Under the pieces are notes generated by a model, which was given only the letters and a program-made list of their open reading frames with translations, searched no databases and was not told the origin of the DNA. A DNA stretch of 64,000 nucleotides from Tenebrio molitor (Eukaryota; Arthropoda; Insecta; Coleoptera; Tenebrionidae), in assembly GCF_963966145.1 (NCBI RefSeq), contig NC_091047.1:28582001-28646000 (forward strand). Direction: 5' to 3'. Below, in pieces: positions 25,501 to 37,630 of this stretch (the stretch's first letter is position 1; every line of letters starts with the position of its first letter). The translations under genes and the position numbers were made by a program.

Positions 25501-27245
25501 ATTAATTAACACAGGAAAATTATGTAATTTAAACAAGTCAATAAAATTATAACGTTGATTATACACGTAGGATGGGTTTATGACAATTTATTGTAAAAGC
25601 CTAAACACTTGACTTAAACATGGGCGGGGAATAAGAATGCACAGCAGTGTTTCTGAATGACCATAATTCCTTAAAAGAAGAAAGATACTAATCGGATATC
25701 TTCCATATTTTGCACAGCAAGAGTGAAACTTTGTTACTTAATATGTGGTGATTCAGTTATACATTTACATATCTATTTTTAGAATAAGAGAAGTTGGCAG
25801 GTCAGATCTGATTTTTTAAAAATCTTTTAAACATAGTAAAGATAACATAAGATAACATAACTATTCTATTTAATTAAACTAACAAAAATAAAATGTCAAA
25901 AAGGTTTTTAGTGAATTTTGTGAATTTTTTATGAACAGTTAAACTAAAATGCAAAAACGCGGAAAACAAAATTTTAAAGAAACTTCTTTATTTTTCTTTT
26001 TTGAAAATTATCAAACTGAAAACTTCGTACATAGAATGAATATATACAGGGTGTTTGAAGTATGCATAAGCGTAAACGGTAACTGGTCATGAATCATGAG
26101 TAAAAGTCATAAACAAAAATTTTTGTTTGTGAACAAAAATTGGTGTAAGTAAAAAATTTAACTGTTATGAAGTGTTCTAGTTTCCAACTAAATTATTGAT
26201 TTTAAATTAAATCCTTGAGAAATATACATTTAATTATGAAATTAAATTAATACGTGTTCAGTCATTAACATTTACACTTATTGTTTATTTTTGAAAAAGA
26301 AAAATTGAAAAACTTCTATATTTTTTAAATCTTATTAAGAAGAATCTTTTAAGAAGATAAAGTAAACCCAGGAGAGAAAGCGACAGTTCGAATCTATTTG
26401 TATTAGCTATAATAGTTATTGTCTTAATTTGTACAATTTATGTATCTACTCGTACTTATATCAAAGGAATCTTCTGTAAGAGTTCACACATTTTAAAGTC
26501 ATCAGTTTTTGTTTTATTTTTTTTTTTTGATCAAAAACTGATGGATTATAACGTGTTTTATTAAAAATTGTTGATGAAAATTATGAAAATAGTATATTAT
26601 TATACGAGTTTAATAAGACGCTTTATTATCATATAAGTGTGTTTTTAAAGCACGACGAGCGTAGCGAATGTGATAATACCTACGTCTACCTATCTTAAAC
26701 GAGTGTAATATAATATTTTATTTACTTTGCTTTACTAATTCCTGAAATTTCAGCTGTTCAAGTTTTCATATAAGACTAGGGACTTTCGCATGAGTTGGTA
26801 ACAGACATTTTTCACAATAATGTAAGGTTATATTTACTAAATTTACTTCATAGCTTCACTCGTTACCTTGACGCCTGACGTCAAACGGCTGATGTTGCCA
26901 ATATAACAATAGCGAAGTTACCAAGAACAGTTTAATAATATGATTCATTATTAAACTGTTTTCGATATAATAATGAGCCCATTTGTAACGCAAAGTAGAT
27001 AAAATCGTTAATAATATTGCTATTGTTTTTATGGGTTTTTCTATGTAATAATGTTATAAACTAAGGCTGCTCTATTATTGTAAGACTGACAGTACGAACA
27101 AATATGTATTCTGTTCTTGTGGTCTTGGTCTTGCCCGTCTTGCCAATACAATTTCTTTTCTGAATCATTAGAATAAAATTAAATTTCAGAGAAATCTCAA
27201 ATCAATAATAATCGGAATCATTATTTCCATTAAACATTTTCCTAG
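22600..27245. other. Upstream of beta-tubulin, AT-rich intergenic
   Basis: No gene visible. A solo MITE-like end (TACAGGGTGTTTGAAG) occurs at about 26045, and a 10-bp tandem pair (GATAACATAA) at 25841-25860. Confidence 0.5.
26926..26961. repeat. Near-perfect 36-bp palindrome
   Basis: AACAGTTTAATAATATGATT continues as its own reverse complement. It may be the core of a larger foldback. Confidence 0.6.
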
Positions 27246-27600
27246 TAGCATTTCCACGGTACCCAGAACCTCGATGCTATCTGTCAACTATGGTGCTCTA
27301 TGCCCAAAGCTTGTACCAAGTCGTCCCCGGCAACAAGCCCATCGACTCCTTCGTCCCATTCGCCGACGATTTCTCCATTTTCACATTGATAATTTCGTGT
27401 AATACTATATTAGGCGGTGGTAGTGAACCGGTGTGCAGGAGGACACGTGTATACGCCATTCCATTAAAAGGATCGATTGACAGCGTTCGTCTGTTGTTTC
27501 ACGAAGCAGCCTACTTAGCAACCGGAATGAGTCACGATGACGTCACCGGGGAGGGTCGTGCGACGGCGAAGAAGATTTGTCTTCACCGCAACCTGTCAAG
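27246..27600 (+). CDS. Candidate coding or 5' exon, product unknown
   Basis: A continuous plus-strand frame runs from a TTTTCCTAG acceptor at 27245 to a consensus AAG|GTAAGA donor at 27601. It includes ATG at 27290 followed by VLYAQSLYQVVPGNKP and IDSFVPFADDFSIFT. The first third uses GTC, CCC, GGC, AAC and ATC-type codons strikingly often for this genome, whereas the remainder is less convincing. A CRE-like TGACGTCA occurs at about 27540, so the 3' part could instead be a promoter plus non-coding first exon. A 63-nt segment at 27677-27739 (from CTAG to a GTAGTA donor) would continue the frame. No family is recognised. Confidence 0.3.
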
Positions 27601-27988
27601 GTAAGAACGAAGAGTAGGCGTCTTCGAATTACGACCACTATCTTCACCGAAGATTACGTGAAAGTAACTGTGAATCTAATTCTAGTACGGTTGACTGCCT
27701 CATCAGAAACATGAGCGGCAGTTGCTATTGTACCACAGGTAGTAAAAATGATGTTTCTTTGGAGATTTTCTTCGGTGTGGTGCGGCCGTCGAGTCATGAT
27801 CGAGCTCAATTGTCTTGTTAATTAATGTTGTTAATTGCGGATGTTAAATGAGTTATTTATGATGCCATTTTTTAATTCCGGTAATTGATTGATTACCGAA
27901 GCTGAGTGTCGCACGGTACAATGGAGAAACTGACAGTTAAGCACGCTCGAACTATGCATTTCTGCATAAAGTCGATTCTTATATTTTA

Positions 27989-28310
27989 CTATCTGTCCAC
28001 TAGAGGCACTAGATAAAAAGTATGATTGGCAGAGTTGTCTACCTTTCTACTTTATGTGGTTGACAGTTTTGGATTTTGACTTTGTCTACAGGGACATTCA
28101 ACCAATTTTTATATATTTGAGAACAACTGCAATTACTTTTACATGATTTAAATAGTTGCGTTTTATATTTAAAAAAATACTTCCAATTTTATGTTTACAC
28201 CCTGTATCTCATTTGACGTTTTTGATATTTGACACTTCATCAGATTTGTCACTAAACACAACTTACACCACACAATTTTGTATAATTGACATTCAATAGT
28301 GGACGGACAG
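27989..28310. mobile_element. MITE, TA-flanked, about 322 bp
   Basis: Ends CTATCTGTCCACTA and TAGTGGACGGACAG are inverted repeats next to TA. The interior is AT-rich and non-coding. Confidence 0.6.
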
Positions 28311-29875
28311 TAAGGATCTCAAATACGGTGTGATCAAGAATGACTGGATCTGTTGGTAATAATGAAATTACGCAAATTTGAAATTTACCATGAAAGGTTC
28401 ATTTTTGTAATAGCATAAACGTAACTGACATAACCAAAAATGTTTTTAATGTCGTCTCAAGTTAAAATATCCTGTCAGCGCCAATTACGAAACAAAACAG
28501 CAGTATTTTTCAATTGTTTCATTACAACAGACTCACGTTGTATAATATGTAATAATTTCTGCAAATGTGCGCTAACATTTTTTTAAAATTAAAATAAAAT
28601 GTATACATTAGGTATTTTAATTAATTTGGCTCTCAGTGTAGAAACATTTTTGTAAAGCATGTTACCAAGACCAAGACCAAGCTGGTAATAGGTTCCGACA
28701 GGGTTATTACAATTGGACAGCAGCAGCCGTCATTTATACGTCATTATACTGTAAAGGTGCTACTACTGACTCGTCACGTGGTAGTGACCAACCAACGAAA
28801 TGTAGCGATTTTAAGGAAACCACCAATCAGCATTCAGTTCCTTGCTAATAGAACATTAGCGATTAGCGCATTAACTCTGATTTTGAGCGTTTAGAAGGGA
28901 CTAATGGCGCCTGGAACACAGTCGGGGCCATTAATAAAAACCACGACTCTTCCCAATTGCCATATTTATTGGATCGATGATGTCCCAATGAGATTATGTA
29001 CCGGTTGGTACCACGGTTATTTATTTTTATCCAATTTCCTATTTTGGGGTTTTCTTTATTCAACCCTTACCCTCGACCCTCAACTGGTCTGGTGGTGGCA
29101 CGCACATGTAAACATTTCTTTGTCGGATTATGTGGAAATTAATTTGTGGTGGAGGTCACGGGCGTTCTTAGAATATTTTTGCCATTCATGCGAACAATGG
29201 TCTAAGATCGATTTTTGTTGGAATTTTGCAAGAAACGTCAAAGTTTGACCGTGAACTTGTCAGTCGTTTATTTTTCACCAATACCACTGTGCGTGGTAGT
29301 GGTTTTATAAGAAAAGTTATTTTTTGTGTAAGACTTGATATGTTGGCGAGTAGGCCCCGGCCTACACCTAATAGAAATTAGTCCGACACAAGGTTACAGG
29401 AAATCATTCAGGATTGTTTGAAATAAATTTATGTGGGGCGAACCTTGTAATAATTTAGAATGGAATAGTAAGAGTAGTAATTCAGTAATGCAATAATGTT
29501 CTTTACATTTTTAATGGCTATTTACAAAATGACCATAAATAGTTTTATGAGTAACTTCAGGAACTGCAAAAACTAACAGAACTTTGATTTATGATATTAG
29601 TTCTTTGGAAATATTTCATACATTTTAATCCACATGATCTCGAATTGATTGTTAATTGAAAAAATCTACACCTATGACTATAACAAATAAGTATTGTCCT
29701 TTCTTTTTAATTTCAATTAAATGAGACTGATCGATTCTAGTCAGGCATCAACCTTCTCAACTCAAAGGAGAATAATTCAAGTATTAGATCTTGATTCTTG
29801 AGTCAAGTTACGATGGGTTTGGTGATGCACCAGAAAATACAGGAGAATTAGAATACATATGTATTTATAGCTATT
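28311..29875. other. Intergenic with a GC-richer patch
   Basis: Between 28680 and 29250 the DNA is richer in G and C, with frames on both strands (28904-29248 plus, 28863-29063 minus). None has clear codon bias or recognisable motifs. Confidence 0.4.
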
Positions 29876-29994
29876 AAGACAACAAGTGTTTATAGACGAT
29901 TTAAAAATCGAGATCGTAGTTTAAATCAGAGCGACCGCAGGGAGCGAGTATTTAATAGATTGAGATTTTTAAACTATAAAACACGCGTTGTCTT
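29876..29994. repeat. Foldback repeat with AAGACAAC ends
   Basis: AAGACAACAAGTGTTTATAG faces CTATAAAACACGCGTTGTCTT around a GAGCGACCGCAGGGAGCGAG centre. Confidence 0.65.
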
Positions 29995-30202
29995 CAAGAT
30001 TTTTTCTAACACTAACATCTTATCAGAAATTTTAATAAATTCAGAAATTATTCGAGGCGCGTCACAATACACAAAATGCGGATGTTGCCGTGGGTACTAT
30101 GGTAATAATATCAACAAATTTGGAAAAAAAAAACAATTTTCATCGTTGAAATGTGCCAAAATGTCCCAGAAGAAATAAGAAAAAAGGGGCAATTTGTTAC
30201 TA

Positions 30203-30319
30203 ATGAAGTCTAAAAGTGCATACGAAAAGGTGTATGTTTCGTTTCAAGGCTGGAACAATAAAAAAAGCATCACGGAGGTAACGGAAGATGTCATTTTGGC
30301 TTTTCTTGATATGGGGTAA
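30203..30319 (+). pseudogene. Probable tyrosine-recombinase (Crypton-like) transposon fragment
   Basis: A 38-codon plus-strand frame reads MKSKSAYEKVYVSFQGW followed by NNKKSITEVTEDVILAFLDM and stops. It resembles the N-terminal SAM-like segment (KS-RYEKEY--F--WK then V-E-VLLAYF) of Crypton-type tyrosine-recombinase proteins common in insect genomes. The frame runs into GG|GTAAGT, a possible donor. Two foldback elements start about 20 bases downstream, and no recombinase catalytic region was found beyond them. Assignment is by recognition only. Confidence 0.4.
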
Positions 30320-30336
30320 GTGTGTAGAACTTCATT

Positions 30337-30473
30337 AATAGTATATTTCAAACCAAGGTAAGAAAGTGCTTTCTTGCAGACCGCAGGCAAAGATTATAAA
30401 CCGAGCCGTAGGCGAGGTTTGTAAGTGCCCCAGGTTTGCAAGGGCACTTTCTTAACAAGGTTTGAATACTATT
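30337..30473. repeat. Foldback repeat next to the recombinase fragment
   Basis: AATAGTATATTTCAAACC...AAGAAAGTGC faces GCACTTTCTTAACAAGG...GAATACTATT. The centre carries CGAGCCGTAGGCGAGG. Confidence 0.65.
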
Positions 30474-30890
30474 TTTTCCCTACCGGCACAACTTCGTTGA
30501 AAAAAGTCAAAAAAAGATGGTTATATTCCTGATTAAAACGAAAATTTTGAGAATTTAATAGTAAGCTGGGTTATTTGTTTAATTAACTTGTCATCGCATT
30601 TGAAGATTTGACGTTTGTTCGAAAATTTGATATAAACAGAAGTTGTAGTACCTACCTAGCTTATCTGTTTATTTTCCAGATTATATGGTTGATCTACCAA
30701 CTTGCTTTATTAAATTGGCTTTCATTTATCAATAACTTATTTCACTTTTGACACTTTTGACATTTGCATTTTGGTACAGTTTTACCATAAACATTTCATG
30801 ATTAACTTTCTTACCTTAGCGAGAAAGTTGAATTTTCTCACCTCAAATGAGGTATCCACAGCCCACATTTCTAACCGGTAGGGAAAAAAA
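30471..30890. mobile_element. TIR element, about 420 bp
   Basis: TTTTTTCCCTACCGG (30473) faces CCGGTAGGGAAAAAAA (30875), overlapping the edge of the preceding foldback. The interior is non-coding. Confidence 0.5.
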
Positions 30891-32146
30891 GTTAATTCAC
30901 ACTACGGCAAGAATCATTTGAAGAAAATGTAAAGATTGCCAGTTTTCGATGGCCGGGCACTTGCATTGGATGAAACAGCAGAAGTTAAAGAAGAAGATGT
31001 TAGGAACAAGAGCACGAAGCTAATGTGACAGTTCCAATTCAATAATTGTACTTTTCACTTTTGTGATAATTACTGTAAAAATGATGAATAAAATGTTACT
31101 TGAATAATATGTGTGAGCGTATTTTATGACTCTATAAGATACGTTGCTATTGACGACGTGTTTTATAGAGAAAAGCGTATTTTATGGGAAACATAAGGTG
31201 TGAGCTCAAATGCACCATGGAAACAGTATAAGATATTAGTGTTAGAAAAACGTTTTTTTCCAAACTACAGAACAGTTTCATAGATAGATGCTAGATGCTC
31301 TTCCCAAAAACTGAACCATTATACATCTTTGATTCATATGTATAGAAATTTTACAAAATACATATATCCGGAATTCGAAATTCGAAAAAAACGCAAGAGT
31401 TCTTCAACCTTCAACCCTACCTTGTCATCAGTTGATTCTGTTGTTCCCTATTCTTCAGAAGCATAACTGTATTCATTTTTAAAATATCTGGATAGTTAGA
31501 TGTTGAAGTGACATTTTTTAACCCCAATTTACTAGTTTTCATTAAATAGAAGAAAAATGCTATATTACGTTACAGTACTTTAAATGTGCTCCTTGTCCAA
31601 ATGCTTATTTTTTATTTTATACAATTCTTTGAGATCTTCCGTGTTTTTTTTTGGTTTATGTTGGGTGACTTTTTAAATTTCACATGTTGGTGGCTGTTAC
31701 AACATTATAATGGAGATAGAGGGCTTGATGTTAAATTTAAACAAATAATATAATAAATAATATTAATACAGTGTGATTTTGAAAATTGTGCTGATATTTT
31801 AACTTGAGGTAATACGTGTTAAAAGTTACCCTCTTTTAACCCAACTGGACTTATGCAAATGTTAATGGAGAATCAAAGGAATCAGTTTGTTTGGGAATCG
31901 CTCAAAAATTTCAAATTTGACGAACGGTTTTGAAGTACGATCAACCTAAAAAAGTCAAGTTTTTATGTCATTCGAGGCTATGTTTGATTTTTATCATTTA
32001 AAGTTCTTTGAGTTTCATCATGAATTTTTGATAAAATTTGTAAAGTGACGATAAATTAGTGCCTACAATTTATTCAGAAAAGTATAAAAAGACTGTAATT
32101 GTGAGTAAAAGCATAAAATGAAACAACAAAGGTAAATTCTCTAGTT

Positions 32147-32338
32147 TTAGTGTTTGAAATTTTTGGAGGTGACTTTTGATCTTTGCTTCTTTAGGGTACG
32201 CCACACTCCAAACTGAAAAATTCCCAGTTGATTTGCAAGACGCTGAATACTTGGCTGGTTTTCAATTTCGCGAAGAATTTCTTCTTCTGTAATTAAAATA
32301 CGATCTTCTCCTTGGCGGCCAAGATCGTACTCATTCAT
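32147..32338 (-). pseudogene. Transposase helix-turn-helix relic (mariner-related)
   Basis: The minus-strand frame contains GRQGEDRILITEEEILREIE followed by QRLANQLGIFQFGVWRTLKK. This fits the second DNA-binding helix-turn-helix of insect mariner-related transposases: EEAIL-IEENP, then R-IA-QLGVS--TVWR-L--Q. Further upstream on this strand, around 32370-32395, a RTFVNV-like piece in another frame also fits. There is no catalytic region here. It is probably the same family as the 55741 relic, in a different part of the protein. Confidence 0.5.
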
Positions 32339-32400
32339 TTCGGAACGCCCGAAATCGTAAAGATGCTACACGTTTACAAAGGTTCGTGCATTGAGAAGTA

Positions 32401-32652
32401 CAGTCGCGAGCAATAAATTTTGATCGTCAAGGTCATTCTTTGACGCAATCGAAATTGCTCCATTGTAAAACAGTCGTAAATATCATAACATAACCTATCA
32501 TCATGTTGCATGACATTAATTGTCATTTTTTTCTCATTCTTTTGACACTTTGTTGACATGGGCATAATCAGGCAAGGATTTTTTTTAAACTTGTGACAAT
32601 CTAACCAAATTTTGAAATGACACTGACCGCCAAAATGTATTGCTCGCGACAG
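32401..32652. mobile_element. MITE, CAGTCGCG family, TA-flanked, 252 bp
   Basis: TIRs CAGTCGCGAGCAATAAATTT and CTGTCGCGAGCAATACATTT are flanked by TA. The outer word CAGTCGCG is shared with the MITE at 61793. Confidence 0.8.
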
Positions 32653-34270
32653 TACCTTTTGAGGAAACCTTTTAGTCTTTTCACCCTAGATTTACCGTGC
32701 TAGCTTTGAATGTCCACGGGCTTCGCCATAGATAAAAACCATATCGGTTTTCTCCAGGTTGGCGAAAGCCATTTGTCATTTAAATTGAGGTCAACAAAGT
32801 GACTTAATTTTAAATTAAATGACAACAAAAAAGTTTCCTACGATTTTTTTAAATTCATTTTTTCATAAAATTCAGTGGCTCCCAAAGCCACTTTTGTTCG
32901 AAAAATATCAACATTTGCTTAAGGCATTATTGGCTCAATCGTCACCTTTTGTGGTATTCTATCACAGGTTAAAATATCTGCACAACTTTCAAAATCACCC
33001 TGTATACATTAAGCGTCAAAAGTGGAATAAAGGAGATATTTTCTTTTCCGCTGAGTTTTGCGAAGGGAACTCGGAAATGTTATTCGATAATTTTCATTTT
33101 TCCATTCCTTCCCTTTACGCAAAAAACATAATCCAATTTTAAAATCATAACTCCCTCTTTTTACACATTTGAATAGACTATAACTATTAAATGAAGGACA
33201 ATAGAACAAATCCTAGTAAATCTGAAGGCAGGCAAGCAAGCAAAAGCAAATGTGGGAGTTCTAATGTCGCTTGTATAGATAAAAAAACATGACTAAAAAA
33301 GAACTGTTTGCAGTAGCGAGCCAAATTGGTCGGAGCAAAAAATAGCACAACCACACAAAATCACATCATCACACAGGGTTTTCTTTTGATGTTTCCGACA
33401 CTGATTTGTGTCAGACCATCAAAACTGATTCCACATTTTGCGTACATTTTCTTACACAATAATAAAACAAGAAATTGATTTTGACAATCTCACATCTTTT
33501 TAGAAGTCCTGGGATAATATAATAATACACAATTTGGCTAACAAACATCTGTTAAGGACCTGTCTCGCCGGGTTTCCACATCCAAAGATTATTGGTGCAC
33601 CAATTTGGTTGCTTGTGAGGATACCAAACACAACTGGCGCCAGTCAGTTGGCATCGTTTTGTCATTGCGCCAGCAAAGTAAGAAACCGGTGGATTTTTTG
33701 GCGTCAGTGTCTTTTGTTTGGTAGACTGGGTAGGTTCTTGAAAGTAGAACAGAAACGCCAGGCTGGTGTCGCGAAATTAATTAGCGATTAATTCATTTAC
33801 GGAAATAACAAAATAAGTTTTTCTAGCTGTTGGCCCGGCTTCACATGTATTTTCATAGATAGATATTCAGAGCAAATAGAAATTTATCTGGGGGAAGGCG
33901 AGGCAACCACTATTATTAATTAATTACAAAGATTAAAGCAGCAAATTAAAATAGATGACCACTATCACTCGCTATGCTATAATTAGATCACGTACAGCAC
34001 ATCCATGCAGCAATTTTTATGTAAGTCCAGTTCAGTATATTATTTCACTGTCTGGCACAAAAAAAATCAAAAAAATCAAAAAGAAGATAGCTATGAATAG
34101 AAATATTTATGTAAAATGTGTTTGGAGAAAAATTTAATTGAGATTAAGAGACAATCATTAAATACAGGTCGGGCATCGTATACGCGCATGCGAGAAATCG
34201 CGACTTCTAATTAAATAAAATTGTGGAAATTTTTCACACTTACCTGGGTGATGGGTAAGGTACATTTCAT
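32653..34270. other. Intergenic
   Basis: A GC-richer stretch at 33540-33790 contains an open plus-strand frame that I cannot link to any protein. Just before the SINE tail, a minus-strand CCCAG|GTAAGTG donor-like site lies at 34246, of unknown meaning. Confidence 0.4.
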
Positions 34271-34281
34271 ATTTTTTTTTT

Positions 34282-34690
34282 TGTAGCCTTCCCCTTTTAC
34301 CACTCCTGGCCTATCAGGTACCTTGCGGTCGGCTAATTGTTTTTTCCTCCTTCTCCCCTCTTTTTTCCTTAGTGGTGCGGCAGGGCTCCGAGGTACTTTC
34401 CCCGGCCACCCACGCCCACCCTCTCCTCTCCTTTCTCCTTTCTGGACGACACAATACGAACACAACACGACATCCATGGGTGGCGCATACGGCCGGGATT
34501 TGAACCCTGCCGACCTTGGGGTGGTGGTCGGAAGAGTGTCGCTCTTCCTTCCACCATCCTACCGTCCATGGCCCGGCGGAGGTTCCTTCCTTGGAAAAAA
34601 TCCTTCCCATTCGGTGAGATTCGAACTCACTCGCGCCGGGACCGCGACCTCGGAGCACTGTCTCCGACAGCCATGCGGCCACCGAGACAT
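34282..34690 (-). mobile_element. SINE with two tRNA-like heads
   Basis: On the minus strand the element starts near 34690 and ends in an A-run (34271-34282). Two tRNA-like modules stand in tandem. The first has an A-box-like TGGCCGCATGG (34671-34681) and B-box GTTCGAATC (within 34618-34628). The second has an A-box-like region (34551-34568) and B-box GGTTCAAATCCC (34495-34507). Both have long variable-arm-like stems as in tRNA-Ser/Leu. A GC-rich unrelated body follows. Imperfect 10-bp target duplications (ATGAAATGTA and ATTAAATGTA) flank it. The open frames on both strands here are by-products. The tRNA folds would not give functional tRNAs (extra bases, mismatches). Confidence 0.72.
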
Positions 34691-35259
34691 CTTACATTTA
34701 ATAATTTTTTAATAATTTTTCACTTACAAACAAAGTCAAAAGAAAATAAAAAGTCAAATTCTGATTTTTATACTAACCTACCCACATTCACTTTCTATAA
34801 TAATTATTTACGAAATCAGGGGAAAAAACACCAATTAGATTTTGAATTAAACGCAATTTTACACTTTAACTTTGAAAATCATTTTTATTTATGACCTGCT
34901 ACTTGTGCTGTTATAAATTTAGGTGACAATCTGAATTGTCAATTTTATGGCAAAGCTGTAAATAAGAGGCTCAAAACGGTCGGCTAGTAGTGAATGATCC
35001 TTTTGTTGGCAAATTATACCATTTTGGCCATAAATCACGGGTCTGGTTTGCGTTTGAATAAAAAAGCGAATTATTTAGGTAACCAAGTCAAAATTTGTAA
35101 CTGTGCCACCAGGGTTTGATGCGCTAGCAGGTACAGATTCATTTAGTGCAAAAACTTTATAGGTAAATTAACAGTTAATATCAAAAAACTAACAAAATTG
35201 TTACGGCCTTATTTATTAACAAAAAAAAATAAATAAATTAAATTCTCAAGTACATAATA

Positions 35260-35385
35260 CCTGTTCACGTTGGAAAAAACAGCTGTGGTGCAAATGAGTG
35301 ACCTGTTACTATGATAACTCATATGAAAGTTAATGTCAAATGTGTGCGATTTGCACCACTGATGTTCAATCCAACGTGAACAGGT
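35260..35385. mobile_element. MITE, TGTGGTGCAAAT family, about 126 bp
   Basis: Arms of about 43 bp start CCTGTTCACGTTGGA and include GTGGTGCAAAT, shared with the element at 42796. TA is adjacent. Confidence 0.75.
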
Positions 35386-37293
35386 TAGGTATGTATACCT
35401 TAATAAGTTAGGTACATAAAATTTCGACAATTTTATTTAATTAGAAGTCTTGATTTCTCGCGTGCGTGTCTGCGATGCCCAACCTATATATAAAAAAAAT
35501 ATAAGAAACTGGAAGTATTTTGTTACCACATAAATTTCGACCTTTTTCGTTACGACTGGGCCCCCTCGCACTTTGGTACAGTGATTTTGACTAGAACTGC
35601 AGTTAAAGAAACGCTTTAACTCTTAGTGAAAACCCCATCAAAATACGAATAGCAGGTTTTTAGTAAGAGCTTATTTCATGGAGATGTATACACCATAAAA
35701 TTTCGCCAAAAACCAAATTGAGCTGGAGCATACACATTACCTTCGCATTGAACAGCGGCGTACTATGTGTTTTTGATTGTTTTCATTGTGTTATCTTCTG
35801 AATTGTTTTGGCTTTTAAGTTTATACTAGTGCTATTAGTAAAAACCTTTCAAGTTTGCTTTCTAAAAACCCTTGTTTTGTTCGCGCATTATAAAGTAACA
35901 ATTTTGTGTATAAAAATTTAACATTAAAAAGATACGCCACTGAGCTACCCTCCTCTATTTTCTTCGCGCAGTTTTTTAACTTCTCTCATGTACATCTCGG
36001 TGAAATAAGCTCTATAAGTGTCCAAGAGATAGACACATAGATATAAATTCTGCCTTTTATAATATGTTAAGATATTTAGGTTAGTGACTTTTAAATTTAA
36101 AAAGGTTCATTTTATTTTACATATTTAGAAGTTTTACGATGTTATATGTATATATTTTCATATTAAAAAGAATATCTGCATGTACATGTTTATTAAGAAC
36201 TTAACAACAGCTTTCAGACAAATTATTGTCACCAAATGTCTTACATAGATTGCCTCCAATCAACGTGTAACAGACTGCAAACAAATTAACTGCTCAATTC
36301 CTCAATTAAATTACGTTAAAGCCAATTTAAGCGGAAACAAATAAAATCTTGTTGTAACTAAACAATATCATTGTTGGAAGATTTGGAAATATCAAATAAG
36401 AATAATGCGCACGTGTGCACGTATACATATTAGAAAAATTAAATTCCTTGTAATTGTCTTTAAGTTTCCTGGACAGTTTGATGGTAACAGAAATATAATT
36501 TGGGAATGCCAGTGGCTAAACTGGGCTGCGGTCTGAGGATTGTCATTGTTTCACATAATTATCTATGTATTTACTCGTTATTAGTTGACAGTAATACCTG
36601 TAATAACAAAGTCTGAATGCCGGGTCAATGGTGGGTCAAAATAATAATAAAATTTATTGCTTAGTTAAGTTGGTATAAATTCCCGTACATTAAGCCGTTA
36701 AAAATAATAATTATAAACAGTAGGAACAGTAGGTATACTGGTATATACATACATTATAGGCACTAAACGAAGACACTACATTAAAACATTTTAATCAAGT
36801 CCAAAAGTGTATAATATACGCTTGTAATAAGGAATATCCTTAAATGTTTTTAAAAGATATTATTAGAAGTATCAACCGGTTAATGCGGTTAAAATGAAAA
36901 TTGCAAAAAAGAAGTGTACGTATTAAAGCTGTGTATAAAACATAATCTACAGCTTGACTGGCAAGGGGCAATGCGATTTAAACAGGAAGGAAGGAATAAA
37001 TGCAGAACCGAAAAATGCAGAAGAAATCGAGATGATAAAAACAAGATAGAGTAAATAACAAGAGAATTAAAGACAAGCTCATATAACTCACTTAACTAGC
37101 GGGTTATTATAAAGAATAATTTTTCTTTCGCGTTGAATTTTTCAACAAGAACTTACTACAAGTTACTTTTACTTTTTTAAGGCAACATTTTTCGATAACT
37201 TTCGTTTTTCCTCCTTTTTCCCGTTTTCGCGCAATGACATCATCATCAATTTTTTACAGGTTTGGATAAAATGTTAAAATCTAATTTATCCCA
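35386..37293. other. Intergenic, AT-rich
   Basis: Nothing recognised. Confidence 0.5.
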
Positions 37294-37630
37294 CAGGGTT
37301 ATTATAAATGATTGTAGTCGAAGCATGCCATGCCCATATTATGAAATTTTTGCCGCTTTCATGTGAACTGTCAATTTTTGTCGCTGTCACTGTCATTTTT
37401 TAGGTGAAAAGTTTGGTAATGAGATTTTAAATTTATTTTCTTTTAACGATTCAGTTGTTTTGCAACCAATTCTAAAAATATTTAGTTGTTTTGCACCCAA
37501 TTTAACTCCTATGTGTGAACTGTGTGTATTCATATCATTTTGATGTTTTTTATATCGAGCGGCAACCATAAATTTTCCATTTATTTTTTACGCCTACTTG
37601 GACAACAATCATTTATAATAAATAACCCTG
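37294..37630. mobile_element. MITE, CAGGGTTATTATAAATGATT family, 337 bp
   Basis: TIRs CAGGGTTATTATAAATGATT and its mirror ending AACCCTG. The right side has TA, while the left TA is changed to CA. A close relative lies at 50371. Confidence 0.75.

Noticed and set aside
26030..26070. TACAGGGTGTTTGAAG as a MITE
   Set aside because: Only one end is visible; no matching inverted end was found nearby.
34495..34682. tRNA genes
   Set aside because: B-boxes are present, but the folds have extra and mismatched bases and are followed by a SINE body, tail and target duplications.
34314..34894. Frames of 60-130 codons on both strands
   Set aside because: They fall inside or beside the tRNA-headed SINE and have no protein motifs.
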